In this document: piece by piece, positions 32,220 to 41,193 of the stretch | Layout of the letters: every line of letters begins with the position of its first letter | Position numbering within the stretch: position 1 is the stretch's first letter | Assembly (NCBI GenBank): GCA_017559995.1 | Contig: JAFYPP010000089.1 | Span: forward strand, 1 to 53,932 | Length of the DNA: 53,932 nucleotides | Reading direction: 5' to 3' | DNA from: Clostridia bacterium | GTDB lineage: Bacteria > Bacillota > Clostridia > Oscillospirales > Butyricicoccaceae | The notes under the pieces: generated by a model | Databases searched by the model: none | What the model saw: the letters and a program-made list of their open reading frames with translations, nothing else | Told to the model about the DNA's origin: nothing | Program-made: the position numbers and the translations under genes

Positions 32220-34583
32220 TCAAATTCTGGTAACTATGCCCCGAATCAGCTTGAGAGGCAGACTCCAGATGACCAAATAGGCCAAAACGTGGAGCGGATC
32301 GGCGGCAGTGACGGCGGCTTCTCCGGTGAGGAACGCCAGGATCAGCATACCCACCAAAGCGCACATCGTGCCCAAAACGCAGCCCACCACGGCGGCTCTC
32401 CGCCACTTGGCGGCGGCGGCCAGCACCTCGGCAAAGGGCATCAGGCCGTCACGGGACAGCAGCGCCAGCGTTTCCTCATCCTTGCCGAAAGAGGAAGCCG
32501 AATAGCGCAGCCGCTCCTCCAGATCGGGCTGGAAGGTGGCGTCCCGCTTCAGTTCAAAGCGGCTCTCCACCGTGCTCTGGGTCTGGTTGGTGTCCCGCAG
32601 CGCCAGCACCGGACGGATACGGCTTCCCTTCAGCAGACCGAAGGAGGTATACACCTGGGGCATCACCTGATAATGAATGGAAAAAATACCGGCGAACTGG
32701 GAATCGATGGCCACGAAGATGCTGTCCTTCAGCTTGAGGCCCTCGGTGACGCGGATTCCCATCCGCATCAGATAGGACGCGGTGCCCAGCTGTACGTACC
32801 GGCCGCTGACGTTGGCGGCAATACCCCGGGTGTCAAAGAACCGCAGTTCCTTGGCCTTGTTGGGCACGATATACATCTGGCGCGCAAACTCCACAAAGGC
32901 CTTTGCCAGACCGCCTCCCACCTCCTGCAGCAGGGCGGCGGCACAGCCCACCACCACGTCGGGTTCCTGGTTGTCGGCGATCTTCATGCCGGTGATCTTT
33001 ACCGAGCCGGCGGGATACAGGTCGGCGTCCCGCAGCACGGCTGCACGGCTTTTTGCCAGACGGCCCGCCGAACGGGCATTGACCAGCATACTGCCGGAGG
33101 TATACAGTTTCTTGCTCAGCCGCTTGGCGCTGGCGCTGGAGGACAGCAGCAGGCACATGGGCGTGGTCATGGCGTAGATAGCCGACAGGCTCCACAGCAG
33201 ATGGGTGGTGTTTCCCTTGGCAAAGGTTGCCGCCAAAGCCAGCGCAAGGCCCAGCACGATGGCGATGGGGCTGTAAACGCAGGAATAGGTTTCGGTGAAA
33301 TCGGGCAGGGACAGCGCCTCCAGCGGCACGTCGGTACCGCTCTGGGTCTTGACCGCCAAATCACGGATCTTGCCGTCGGTATACAGCTTGACGCCGCTGG
33401 GCGAAGTGCCCATGGTCAGCGCCTTATAGCCTCTTCGCAGCGCCTCGTAGCGTTGGCGTTTGGCCGTCAGGGCGTAAAATCCCGTCACCGCAGTGACGCA
33501 GACATAGGGCGCGCCCACCCGCCACTCCGGCAGGAAGGCCGCCACGCCGCAGTAGGCCAGCGAAGCCAGCCCGGACAGGGTCAGCACGGTGTCCATAGTA
33601 GGCTTGCCGTGGAACAGCCGCCACAGGCCGGACAGGGTGCTCTCCATGCACAGCAGCAGGGTCAGCAGCTGGCACAGGGCGAGGATACCCATATAATATT
33701 GCGGATACGCTTCAAAGGTAAAGCCCACCGGCATGGGCAGACCGCGGGTCATGGCCAGCGTCACATACATGGACGTGACCACCACAGGCAGGAACAGCAG
33801 CAGCCGCGCGGCCATGCCGCCCAGGCGGCGGCCCAGCTGATTGGCGGTCTGCGCCGCGTCCTCGGAGGGGCGGTTGACCCGGTCGTACCACAGACGGCGC
33901 TTGGGTCTGCGGAGTTTCTCCTCCGGCTCTTCGGGATCGAAATCCTCCGGCTCGGGCCGGGGCCGGCCGGTGGTGAGGTCGATGGTGCGCAGCCGGGGCG
34001 GTGCCTTTTCCTCGGCTTTCTCGGTTTGGTGCTTGCCCGGTTCGGCGGCGGTGCGCCAGGGCGCCGAGGTACGGTTGCGCTGTTTGTCCTCTTCGGTGGG
34101 TTTGGCAGGTGCCTTGCGGGGCGGCACTTCCCGTTTGGTAAAGGCGGCAAAATCCAGCGGCTCGGGCTGGGCCTCCTCCGGCTTGGGCGGTGCCTCCTGG
34201 GCCTTGCGGGCCATTTCCTTCACGGCAGGGAACTTCATGGTGATCTGGCCGGTGCTTCCCTGCCGCTGGGTCACCGGGATGGCGTCATTTTCCTTTTTGA
34301 TGCGGGAGATGGTGGCCAGGATGGTATCGTCGTCCGGCTCGGCGGCTTTCTTTTTCTCCTGTTCCTTCCGCCGTGCCTCCATGCGTGCCTGCAGAGCGGC
34401 TTCCTGCCGCTCCATCTCCGCTTCGGAAAGCGCCTTTTCGGATGCGGGCATCACCGGTTTTACGGCAGGCTTCGCCGCAGGCGGCGCCGGTTGGGCCGTC
34501 TGTCTGGCGGTTTTTGCCTCTTCGGGCTGTTTGAACTCCGCCAGAATATCTTCCAGCGAATAACGCTCGTCGGTGTTTGCCAC
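32220..34583 (-). CDS. Degenerate P-type-ATPase-like membrane protein with disordered N-terminus
   Basis: 787 residues, GTG start set by GGAG. Residues 1-240 are charged, Pro-rich and disordered. Then come about six membrane helices (from about 255 to 490), a cytoplasmic region of about 230 residues, and two C-terminal helices. The order matches P1B-type ATPases, but the key motifs are lost: TTPMC where CPC or a similar metal site would sit, RDADLY (Asp519) in place of DKTGT, LRDTN (Asp664) in place of TGDN, and no GDGxND. A remnant nucleotide-binding domain remains, for example GIAANVSGRYVQLGTASYLM. It is probably not an ion pump; a regulatory or structural role is inferred. It follows the rlmB-type gene by 32 bp. 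Confidence 0.6.
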   Translation of the reverse strand: MANTDERYSLEDILAEFKQPEEAKTARQTAQPAPPAAKPAVKPVMPASEKALSEAEMERQEAALQARMEARRKEQEKKKAAEPDDDTILATISRIKKENDAIPVTQRQGSTGQITMKFPAVKEMARKAQEAPPKPEEAQPEPLDFAAFTKREVPPRKAPAKPTEEDKQRNRTSAPWRTAAEPGKHQTEKAEEKAPPRLRTIDLTTGRPRPEPEDFDPEEPEEKLRRPKRRLWYDRVNRPSEDAAQTANQLGRRLGGMAARLLLFLPVVVTSMYVTLAMTRGLPMPVGFTFEAYPQYYMGILALCQLLTLLLCMESTLSGLWRLFHGKPTMDTVLTLSGLASLAYCGVAAFLPEWRVGAPYVCVTAVTGFYALTAKRQRYEALRRGYKALTMGTSPSGVKLYTDGKIRDLAVKTQSGTDVPLEALSLPDFTETYSCVYSPIAIVLGLALALAATFAKGNTTHLLWSLSAIYAMTTPMCLLLSSSASAKRLSKKLYTSGSMLVNARSAGRLAKSRAAVLRDADLYPAGSVKITGMKIADNQEPDVVVGCAAALLQEVGGGLAKAFVEFARQMYIVPNKAKELRFFDTRGIAANVSGRYVQLGTASYLMRMGIRVTEGLKLKDSIFVAIDSQFAGIFSIHYQVMPQVYTSFGLLKGSRIRPVLALRDTNQTQSTVESRFELKRDATFQPDLEERLRYSASSFGKDEETLALLSRDGLMPFAEVLAAAAKWRRAAVVGCVLGTMCALVGMLILAFLTGEAAVTAADPLHVLAYLVIWSLPLKLIRGIVTRI

Positions 34584-34615
34584 GGGGATGCTCCTTTATC
34601 CGGAAATAAGAAATC

Positions 34616-35461
34616 TTAACCTCTCTGTCGCACGGCTTCGTACAGCAGGATGGCGGCGGCGTTGGAGGCGTTCAGCGAGTTGATGTTGCCCTTCTGGGGG
34701 ATGCTGACGATGATATCGGCGGCCTTTCGCACGCCGTCGGACACGCCGCTGCCCTCGGCACCGATGACGATGGCGCAGGGCATATCAAAGTCGATGTCGG
34801 CGGCAGGGCGTCCGCCCATATCGGCGGCCAGGATGAACACACCCTTCTCCTGCAGTTCCTTGATGGCGGTGGCCATGTTGGCGCACTTGGCTACCGGCAG
34901 ATGCTCCAGCGCGCCGGCGGCAGCCTTGGCGCAGGCGGCGTTCAGGCCGGCGGAACGGTGACGGGGCACCACCACGCCGTGGCCGCCCAGCACCTCGCAG
35001 GAGCGGATGATAGCACCCAGGTTGTGGGGATCGGTGAGGCCGTCGCACAGCACCAGCAGCGGCTTTTCGCCCCGGGAGGCTGCCAGTTCCAGAATATCGT
35101 CGATGGTCTTATACTCGGCGGCGGCACCCTGGGCGATGATGCCCTGGTGGGAACCGGTGACCGTCATTTTGTCCAGCTTGCGGCGGTCGCATTCCTGGAT
35201 GGCCACGCCGGCGGCACGGGCGGCGGACAGGATGTGGCCCATGTTCTGCGCGCCCTGGGCGATGAGGATCTTGTCCAGCTGACGGCCGGACTGCAGGGCC
35301 TCCCACACGGCGTTGCGGCCCTCGATGAGGCCGGCGTCACCGGCGGTATCGTTGTGCTCCAGCTGCTCCATGGCGGCAAAGGCCGAATTGGCACGCTTGG
35401 GGCGATCGTTGCGGTAGGGCTTTCTTCCGCCCTTTTTATCGTTGTAACGGGGCTTGTCCAT
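34616..35461 (-). CDS. rlmB: TrmH/RlmB-family 23S rRNA 2'-O-methyltransferase
   Basis: 281 residues. A basic N-terminal extension precedes the substrate-binding domain (LIEGRNAVWEALQSGRQLDK), and the SPOUT catalytic domain shows DGLTDPHNLGAIIRSCEVLG, then IVIGAEGSGVSD and LNASNAAAILLYEA, the three trefoil-knot motifs that bind S-adenosylmethionine. RlmB methylates G2251 of 23S rRNA; that exact target is inferred from the family. GGAG seven bases before the ATG at 35461 is preferred to the ATG at 35467. Confidence 0.92.
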   Translation of the reverse strand: MDKPRYNDKKGGRKPYRNDRPKRANSAFAAMEQLEHNDTAGDAGLIEGRNAVWEALQSGRQLDKILIAQGAQNMGHILSAARAAGVAIQECDRRKLDKMTVTGSHQGIIAQGAAAEYKTIDDILELAASRGEKPLLVLCDGLTDPHNLGAIIRSCEVLGGHGVVVPRHRSAGLNAACAKAAAGALEHLPVAKCANMATAIKELQEKGVFILAADMGGRPAADIDFDMPCAIVIGAEGSGVSDGVRKAADIIVSIPQKGNINSLNASNAAAILLYEAVRQRG

Positions 35462-35544
35462 GATCATTCTCCGTTCCTGGTCAAATTTTCACATTATTTT
35501 GTAGTATATCATAAAAAAAGAATAAAAGAAAGAAAAACATCAAA

Positions 35545-35567
35545 GAAAATGGCGGGTCGCCCCGCCA
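35545..35567 (-). terminator. Terminator of aspartokinase
   Basis: Stem TGGCGGG with CCCGCCA (35550-35556, 35561-35567), 4-nt loop, then TTTTCTTT on the minus strand. Confidence 0.75.
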
Positions 35568-35572
35568 CTTCC

Positions 35573-36778
35573 CTATTCCTCAAAAAAGGCCGAATGGATC
35601 AGCCGCACCGCCCGGGAGGCGCAGGTTTTGGGCAGGATCACCGAGATCCGCAGTTCCCCGGTGGTGATGTACTGCGGACGGAGATCGCCCTCCTGCAGCG
35701 CCCGCAGCATCTTTGCGGCAACGCCGCAGCCGTCGGACATTCCCACGCCTACCACCGATACCTTTGCCATGTCGGTCTGCACCGAAAACGCCGAAAAACC
35801 CAGTTCTTCCCGGCAGCCGTTCAGCACGGCGCGCACCGTTTCCCGGTCACCGGCGCTCACCGAGAAGCTCACCACGCCGCCCCGGGGCTGTTCACCCGGC
35901 GAGCGAATGATCACGTCGATGGACACGCCGCTGTCCGCCAGCCGATTGAACAGGCCGCAGGTCTCCGGCCCTGCCCCCAGTCCCGCCACGGTGACCATAT
36001 CCACCCGATCGTCGCAGGTGATGCCCCGCACCGGCTGCCCGTGTCCGCACTCACTCCCCAGCGCCGTGCCTCCGCTTTGGGGCGAAAAGGTGGAGCACAC
36101 CTCCACCCGGACGTTATGCTCCCGGGCCAGTTCCACCGCCCGGCTGTGCAGCACCTTCGCGCCAAGCGCCGCCATTTCCAGCATCTCGTCGTAGGAGATC
36201 TCCCGATGGACACGGGCCCGCTCCACCACCCGGGGATCGGCGGAATACACGCCGCTCACGTCGGTATAGATGCGGCACGCGTCGGCTCCCAGCGCCGCCG
36301 CCAGCGCCACGGCTGTGGTGTCCGAACCCCCTCTGCCAAGGGTGGTCAGTTCCCCCGTCCCGTCGATCCCCTGAAAGCCGGCTACCACCGCCACCCTGCC
36401 CTCTTCCAGCGCGCGGATGACCCGGTCGGGCTCCACCTTCAGGATGCGGGCGTCCCCGTGCCGGGATTCGGTGCGGATGCCCGCCTGCCAGCCGCACAGG
36501 GACACGGCGGGGCATCCCATGGCCTCCAGCTGCATGGCCATCAGCGCCATGGACATCTGTTCCCCGCAGCACAGCAGCATATCCTTTTCTCTGCCGCAAG
36601 GCTCCTCGGTGATCTCCCGGGCCTTTTCAATGAGATCGTCGGTGGTATCCCCCTGGGCGGATACCACGACCACCACGTCATCACCTTCGGCCCGCTGCCG
36701 CGCGATGAGATCCGCCGCCCGGCGGATATGTATGGCAGAGGCCAGCGACGAGCCTCCAAACTTCATAACGATGCGCAT
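35573..36778 (-). CDS. Aspartate kinase
   Basis: 401 residues. It phosphorylates aspartate, the first step to lysine, methionine, threonine and diaminopimelate for the wall. The kinase start VMKFGGSSLA, the LGRGGSDTTAVALAAALGA loop, and the VYTDVSGVYSADPR-like segment (IYTDVSGVYSADPRVV) are diagnostic. Two ACT domains follow (GVSIDVIIRSPGE and VSVVGVGMSDGCG), so feedback control by an amino acid is likely. GGAGGGG before the ATG sets the start. No co-transcribed biosynthetic genes. Confidence 0.96.
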   Translation of the reverse strand: MRIVMKFGGSSLASAIHIRRAADLIARQRAEGDDVVVVVSAQGDTTDDLIEKAREITEEPCGREKDMLLCCGEQMSMALMAMQLEAMGCPAVSLCGWQAGIRTESRHGDARILKVEPDRVIRALEEGRVAVVAGFQGIDGTGELTTLGRGGSDTTAVALAAALGADACRIYTDVSGVYSADPRVVERARVHREISYDEMLEMAALGAKVLHSRAVELAREHNVRVEVCSTFSPQSGGTALGSECGHGQPVRGITCDDRVDMVTVAGLGAGPETCGLFNRLADSGVSIDVIIRSPGEQPRGGVVSFSVSAGDRETVRAVLNGCREELGFSAFSVQTDMAKVSVVGVGMSDGCGVAAKMLRALQEGDLRPQYITTGELRISVILPKTCASRAVRLIHSAFFEE

Positions 36779-36833
36779 AAAGCACCCCTCCTAACCTTTC
36801 TGCAACAGACTATGCCCTTTGGAAGGCATCGGT

Positions 36834-36861
36834 GCATACCTGCGGATATTTCTCATAAAAT
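36834..36861 (+). promoter_or_regulatory. Possible sporulation-type (sigma-E-like) promoter of the YtvI-like gene
   Basis: GCATACC and CATAAAAT separated by 13 bp resemble sigma-E boxes, one base short of usual spacing. No sigma-A boxes are evident in this gap. Weak evidence. Confidence 0.25.
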
Positions 36862-36878
36862 ATTAGGAATTCCAACCG

Positions 36879-36901
36879 CTGACAAGCAAATTGCTTGTCA
36901 G
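36879..36901 (+). repeat. Palindrome in the leader of the YtvI-like gene
   Basis: CTGACAAGCAA and TTGCTTGTCAG flank a single A; the right arm is followed by TATTTT and then the Shine-Dalgarno CGGAGGG. It could be an operator, or an attenuator-like hairpin 5 bp before the ribosome site. Confidence 0.55.
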
Positions 36902-36920
36902 TATTTTCGGAGGGATATCC

Positions 36921-37949
36921 ATGCTCGATCGGGATTCCGCCGCGAAGCGGCTGCTTTGGCTGCTGTATCTGCTGCTGGCGGCAGCCGCGGCTATTCTGTT
37001 TTATCAAGTGCTTTTCCGCCCGTTGCTGCCGCTGGCGGCGGCCTTTCTGCTGTCCGGCCTCATCGCCGGCCCAGCGGACGCTATGCATCGGAGAACACGC
37101 CTTCCCACAGGCCTTTGGGCGCTGGTGCTGACGGTGGCGGCGCTGGCGGTCTTGTGTCTGGGGCTGTGGGGCTGCTACCGTGTTTTTACCGAACAGGCAG
37201 CGCGATCGCTTGCGGCCCTCCCGGATATTCTGTCCCGTTTGCGGGAAAGCCTTTCCGCTTTACAGGTGAAGTATTTCCCGGAAAGAAGCGGCGAACTCCT
37301 GCCTCGACTGCAGCCGCCGTCGCTGGATCTCACCGCGCTGGCCGACCCGTTGGGGCGGCTGGCCGCCACACTCCCCGACGCACTGCTGACGGCCGTGTTC
37401 ACGCTGGCTGCCACCGTGCTGTTCGCCGCCTACCGTGCGGAAGTTCTAGCGTTTTTGCGGCGGCAGATCGAGCCCCGGCGGTTGGACGCGCTGCGGCGGC
37501 TGCGGCGCTATCTCCGGGAGGCACTGCTGGGTTGGTGCAAAGCCCAGGGCATACTGGCCGCCGTCACCTTCACGCTGTTGCTGGCCGGTTTCTTCTTGCT
37601 GCGGGTACAAAGCGCCCTGCTGCTGTCCGCCCTCGTCGCCCTGCTGGATGCCCTTCCCCTGTTCGGCGCGGGCGCCGCTCTGCTGCCCTGGGCGCTTGCC
37701 GAGCTGCTGCTGGGCAACACCGGCCGTGCCGCCGGTCTGGCGCTTTTGTTCGCCGTTATTCTCGCCGTGCGCAACTGTCTGGAGCCTCACATCGTCGGCA
37801 GACAGATCGGTCTGCACCCGCTGGTATCCCTCATCGGCTTCTATCTCGGCTGGCAGTTTGCCGGTCTGGCAGGGATGCTGCTGGCGCCCATCCTTCTGTT
37901 GATACTTGTCAAATTGCGGGAATGGGGGTATAGTAGGCTGTGGAGGTGA
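36921..37949 (+). CDS. YtvI-like AI-2E-family membrane protein
   Basis: 342 residues with about eight membrane helices and the family's conserved end (VRNCLEPHIVGRQIGLHPLV, LIGFYLGWQFAGLAGMLLAP). This branch of the AI-2E transporter family includes the sporulation protein YtvI. The substrate is not known. The frame opens at 36891, but CGGAGGG seven bases before the ATG at 36921 sets the start. The next gene (exoA) begins six bases after its stop. Confidence 0.85.
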   Translation: MLDRDSAAKRLLWLLYLLLAAAAAILFYQVLFRPLLPLAAAFLLSGLIAGPADAMHRRTRLPTGLWALVLTVAALAVLCLGLWGCYRVFTEQAARSLAALPDILSRLRESLSALQVKYFPERSGELLPRLQPPSLDLTALADPLGRLAATLPDALLTAVFTLAATVLFAAYRAEVLAFLRRQIEPRRLDALRRLRRYLREALLGWCKAQGILAAVTFTLLLAGFFLLRVQSALLLSALVALLDALPLFGAGAALLPWALAELLLGNTGRAAGLALLFAVILAVRNCLEPHIVGRQIGLHPLVSLIGFYLGWQFAGLAGMLLAPILLLILVKLREWGYSRLWR

Positions 37950-37955
37950 GCTGTT

Positions 37956-38711
37956 ATGCGACTGATTTCCTGGAACGTAAACGGCCTGCGGGCCTGTGTG
38001 GGCAAGGGGTTTCTGGATTTTTTCCACGAGATCCGTGCCGACGCCGTCTGTCTGCAGGAGACCAAAATGCAGCCCGACCAGCTGACGCTGGAGTTGGACG
38101 GCTATGAACAGTACTGGAACAGCGCCGTGAAAAAAGGATACTCCGGCACGGCGATCTTTACCAAAATGCAGCCGATCTCGGCCAAAAACGGCATGGATAT
38201 CCCCGAACACGACAACGAGGGCCGTGTCATCACCTGTGAATATGAAAACTTTTACCTCGTGACGGTCTATACCCCCAACGCCCAGAGCGAGCTGGCCCGT
38301 CTGGACTACCGCATGACCTGGGACGACGCCTTCCGGGAGTATCTGCTGGAGCTGGACGCCAAAAAGCCGGTGATCGTCTGCGGCGACATGAACGTGGCCC
38401 ACAAGGAGATCGACCTGAAAAATCCCGGTCCCAACCGGGGCAGCGCCGGCTTTACCGACGAAGAGCGTGAAAAGTTCACCAAATTGCTGGACGCCGGCTT
38501 TACCGATACCTTCCGTCACCTGCACCCCGATCTGGTGGGCGCCTACAGTTGGTGGAGCTATCGCTTCAAGGCGCGGCAGAACAACGCCGGTTGGCGCATC
38601 GACTATTTTCTGGTGTCCGATCGCATCAGGGACAAGATCGTCACCGCCAGCATCCTGCCCGAGGTCATGGGTTCCGACCATTGCCCGGTGATGCTGGAGA
38701 TCGACATTTAA
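37956..38711 (+). CDS. Exodeoxyribonuclease III (AP endonuclease)
   Basis: 251 residues, Xth/ExoA family. RLISWNVNGLRA, QETKMQ (metal-binding Glu), VCGDMNVAH and the end SDHCPVMLEIDI hold the conserved active-site residues. It cuts DNA at abasic sites during base excision repair in the cytoplasm. The Shine-Dalgarno GGAGGTGAGC overlaps the end of the previous gene, suggesting coupling. Confidence 0.96.
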   Translation: MRLISWNVNGLRACVGKGFLDFFHEIRADAVCLQETKMQPDQLTLELDGYEQYWNSAVKKGYSGTAIFTKMQPISAKNGMDIPEHDNEGRVITCEYENFYLVTVYTPNAQSELARLDYRMTWDDAFREYLLELDAKKPVIVCGDMNVAHKEIDLKNPGPNRGSAGFTDEEREKFTKLLDAGFTDTFRHLHPDLVGAYSWWSYRFKARQNNAGWRIDYFLVSDRIRDKIVTASILPEVMGSDHCPVMLEIDI

Positions 38712-38714
38712 ACA

Positions 38715-38752
38715 AAGAAAACCGGCAGGGTCTCCCCTGCCGGTTGCTTTTT
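38715..38752. terminator. Bidirectional terminator after exoA
   Basis: Perfect 11-bp stem (38720-38730 with 38735-38745), 4-nt loop, T-tracts on both sides. It serves the converging gene at 38754 too. Confidence 0.88.
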
Positions 38753-38753
38753 A

Positions 38754-39320
38754 TCAATAATCCAGATCTTCCTCTTCCCGGGCGTATTTTTCGCCGAACT
38801 TCTGGAAGTTTTTCACCATGAGCTTTTGCTGCCGTCTGCGCCAGCGGGCGTTGGCGGTGAGTTTCAGCACCATCAGCACCAGAACCAGACCGGCGGTGCC
38901 GCACCAGATGTATAAGCGGAATTGATGCATCACTCGCAGCACGGTGCCCGCGCCGGGAATCACCTGCACCACCGGTTCGGCGGCGGTAAACACCGCGCCC
39001 TCTTCCCAGGCCAGCACCGGACGTCCCAGCAGATCGTCGTAAAGATCCACCGTCCGCTGTCCGTTCAGCAGATAGGTCACCACCTGCCCGTCGGCAGGCA
39101 CCCGGGATCGGTCGGTGATCAGCAGATCACGGGTATCGATGTCCCGATAGACCTCGGCGTGATACAGCGACTTGCCGTCGGTGGTATAAAGGCCCCAGGG
39201 CCCCATACCCATGCTGAGGTCGGGCAGGCCCACAGACAGAAAACAGGCGATCGCCAGCAGCAGCAACAGCAGCAGCAGGCCCACAACGCCCAACGCTCCT
39301 AATTTTTTCCGTTCTTCCAT
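38754..39320 (-). CDS. Hypothetical two-helix membrane protein
   Basis: 188 residues. Helix one (LGVVGLLLLLLLLAIACFLSV), an extracellular domain of about 95 residues (RDLLITDRSRVPADGQVVTY), helix two (YIWCGTAGLVLVLMVLKL) and a basic and acidic C-terminal tail (RRRQQKLMVKNFQKF). The external part resembles the beta-fold of signal peptidases, but no catalytic Ser-Lys pair is seen. Function unknown. Confidence 0.7.
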   Translation of the reverse strand: MEERKKLGALGVVGLLLLLLLLAIACFLSVGLPDLSMGMGPWGLYTTDGKSLYHAEVYRDIDTRDLLITDRSRVPADGQVVTYLLNGQRTVDLYDDLLGRPVLAWEEGAVFTAAEPVVQVIPGAGTVLRVMHQFRLYIWCGTAGLVLVLMVLKLTANARWRRRQQKLMVKNFQKFGEKYAREEEDLDY

Positions 39321-39375
39321 CTGATGACCTCCGCTCGGTGATTTGGCTCTATTCTATCACAAAGCGGCGGCTTTT

Positions 39376-39969
39376 TCAATCGTTGGGCGCAAAAGGCCGA
39401 AGGATTTCCGCGCAGTCGTAGGGCAGGAGCACGGAGGGCAACCCGGCGTTCTTTGGCGCCAGGGCCTCCTGGGGGAACCACACGCACAGGCCCTGGTCGG
39501 TGAGGTAATACCGCCCGCCGTCCAAAAAGGCGCAGGCCCGCCGCTGCCATCCCCGAAAAAACGGCGTCTCTCCTTGGGCAGCCGCCTGCAAGCGCTGTAA
39601 AACCAGTGGCTGTAAAGCAGTTTTCCAGTTGGCGCCCAGCAGGCCGCTCAAAGGCAGCGGACGGCCTCCCACGGGGCCGAAGGTGGCCGAGATCCGCCAA
39701 AGGGACCAGTCGCTGTGACCCACACGCCGGGATACCTCCAAAAAGCCCGAGCAAAACCGACCGTCCCGGCGGCTCTCCTGCCACTCGGAGAAATATGCCG
39801 TGGGATACCCTGCCGGCGTCCGTACGGCCCACTGCCGCAGCTGCCGCGCCCTCTGCAGCCACCAACGGTCAAAGGGCGTGTCTCCCGGCCCGGTGGACGG
39901 ATAACGGAAGGCATAGGTCACGCCCCGCGCCCCCTGCCCTTCCAGCAAACGGATCTGCAGTTCTTCCAT
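39376..39969 (-). CDS. DUF3298-like protein
   Basis: 197 residues. The C-terminal half carries the DUF3298 pattern YYLTDQGLCVWFPQEALAPK, then AGLPSVLLPY, as in the extracellular part of RsiV and related proteins. No signal peptide or membrane segment is visible, so it is either cytoplasmic or non-classically exported; the domain alone does not tell its ligand. Its Shine-Dalgarno GAGGGTGG lies inside the 3' arm of the mtnA terminator eight bases before the ATG. Confidence 0.7.
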   Translation of the reverse strand: MEELQIRLLEGQGARGVTYAFRYPSTGPGDTPFDRWWLQRARQLRQWAVRTPAGYPTAYFSEWQESRRDGRFCSGFLEVSRRVGHSDWSLWRISATFGPVGGRPLPLSGLLGANWKTALQPLVLQRLQAAAQGETPFFRGWQRRACAFLDGGRYYLTDQGLCVWFPQEALAPKNAGLPSVLLPYDCAEILRPFAPND

Positions 39970-40008
39970 AAAAAACACCACCCTCGTCTTACCATATGAC
40001 GAGGGTGG
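39970..40008 (-). terminator. mtnA terminator whose 3' arm is the next gene's ribosome site
   Basis: Perfect 11-bp stem (39978-39988 with 39998-40008), 9-nt loop, then TGTTTTTT and the ATG of the DUF3298 gene on the minus strand. The arm contains GAGGGTGG. Confidence 0.85.
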
Positions 40009-40014
40009 CGGTAT

Positions 40015-41067
40015 TTATTCAAACAGCTTGCGCAAAGACTCGGTATAGGGCGGACGGGCGATGCCCTTTTCGGTGATGATGCCGGCGATCAATTCATGGT
40101 CGGTGACGTCAAAAGCGGGGTTGAACGTCTTGCAAGGGGGTGCCATGGGCTTTTCGTACCACAGGGAACGGATCTCCTCCGGGTCACGCTGCTCGATGGG
40201 GATGTCCGCGCCGGTGGGGCAGTTCAGATCGACGGTGGTGGTGGGGCCCAGAACGTAGAACGGGATGCCGTAGTGCTTCGCCAGAATAGCCACGCCGGAG
40301 GTACCGATCTTGTTGGCGGTGTCGCCGTTGGCGGCCACCCGGTCGCAGCCCACCAGACAGGCCTGCACCCAGCCGTTTTTCATCACCATGGACGCCATGT
40401 TGTCACAGATGAGGGTCACGTCCACCCCCGCCCGGTGCAATTCAAAGGCGGTCAGACGGGCGCCCTGCAGCAGGGGCCGGGTCTCGTCGGCAAAGACCTT
40501 GAAGCCGTAGCCCTGTTCCTGCCCCAGCAGAATGGGGCCAAGGGCGGTGCCGTACTCCGAGGTGGCGATGGGGCCGGCGTTGCAGTGGGTCAAAATGCCG
40601 TCACCCGGCTTGAGCAGGGACAGGCCGTATTCCGAGATGGCCCTGTTCTGGGCGATATCCTCCCGGTGGATGGCCAGCGCCTCTTCCTTCAGGGCGGCCT
40701 TGATATCCGCCACAGGGCAGGTTTTCATGGACAGCACCTTTTCATCCATGCGGCGCAGCGCCCAGAACAGATTCACCGCCGTAGGCCGGGATGCCGCCAG
40801 CGCGTCACGCACGGCGGAAAAGTGGGCGTAAAAGCCGTCGAAATCGGTCTCGGGAGCGGCTTTGGCGCCCAGATAAGCGCCGTAGCCCGCCGCCACACCG
40901 ATGGCGGGCGCGCCGCGCACCTGCAGGGTCTTGATGGCGTGACAGATCTCTTCGTTGGTATGTAAGGCCCGGTAGACCACTTCGTTGGGCAGCAGGGTCT
41001 GATCCAGAATGACCAGCGCGCTGTTTTCGTCGTCCAGGCGATTGGGGATCAAAGGTTCGGCAGACAT
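40015..41067 (-). CDS. mtnA: S-methyl-5-thioribose-1-phosphate isomerase (MtnA)
   Basis: 350 residues, aIF2B/MtnA fold. [39 protein letters not shown] (active-site Cys), [20 protein letters not shown] (active-site Asp) and [20 protein letters not shown] are diagnostic. It converts methylthioribose-1-phosphate to the ribulose form in methionine salvage. No other salvage gene is next to it, and the class II aldolase at 28483 is distant, so a link to a partial salvage or DHAP shunt is only a suggestion. Confidence 0.95.
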   Translation of the reverse strand: MSAEPLIPNRLDDENSALVILDQTLLPNEVVYRALHTNEEICHAIKTLQVRGAPAIGVAAGYGAYLGAKAAPETDFDGFYAHFSAVRDALAASRPTAVNLFWALRRMDEKVLSMKTCPVADIKAALKEEALAIHREDIAQNRAISEYGLSLLKPGDGILTHCNAGPIATSEYGTALGPILLGQEQGYGFKVFADETRPLLQGARLTAFELHRAGVDVTLICDNMASMVMKNGWVQACLVGCDRVAANGDTANKIGTSGVAILAKHYGIPFYVLGPTTTVDLNCPTGADIPIEQRDPEEIRSLWYEKPMAPPCKTFNPAFDVTDHELIAGIITEKGIARPPYTESLRKLFE

Positions 41068-41134
41068 AGGCGTATCCTCCTTGGGTGGTTTCTCTCATTT
41101 TCCACCAGAACGAGGAAAAAAGCAAGAGAAGAAA

Positions 41135-41163
41135 TTGTCTTTTTTCCCATTGTGTGATAAAAT
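41135..41163 (+). promoter_or_regulatory. Promoter of the DUF4364-DUF3048 unit
   Basis: TTGTCT (41135-41140), 17-bp spacer, TAAAAT (41158-41163), 30 bp before the ATG. Confidence 0.65.
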
Positions 41164-41193
41164 ATAACCGATCATAACAGGAGGACATACCCT

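Noticed and set aside
32289..34619. 776-codon frame opposite the P-type-ATPase-like gene
   Set aside because: Considered because the minus-strand protein is degenerate, but that protein keeps membrane helices, a ribosome site and operon position, while the opposite frame is Gly/Gln/His-rich noise.
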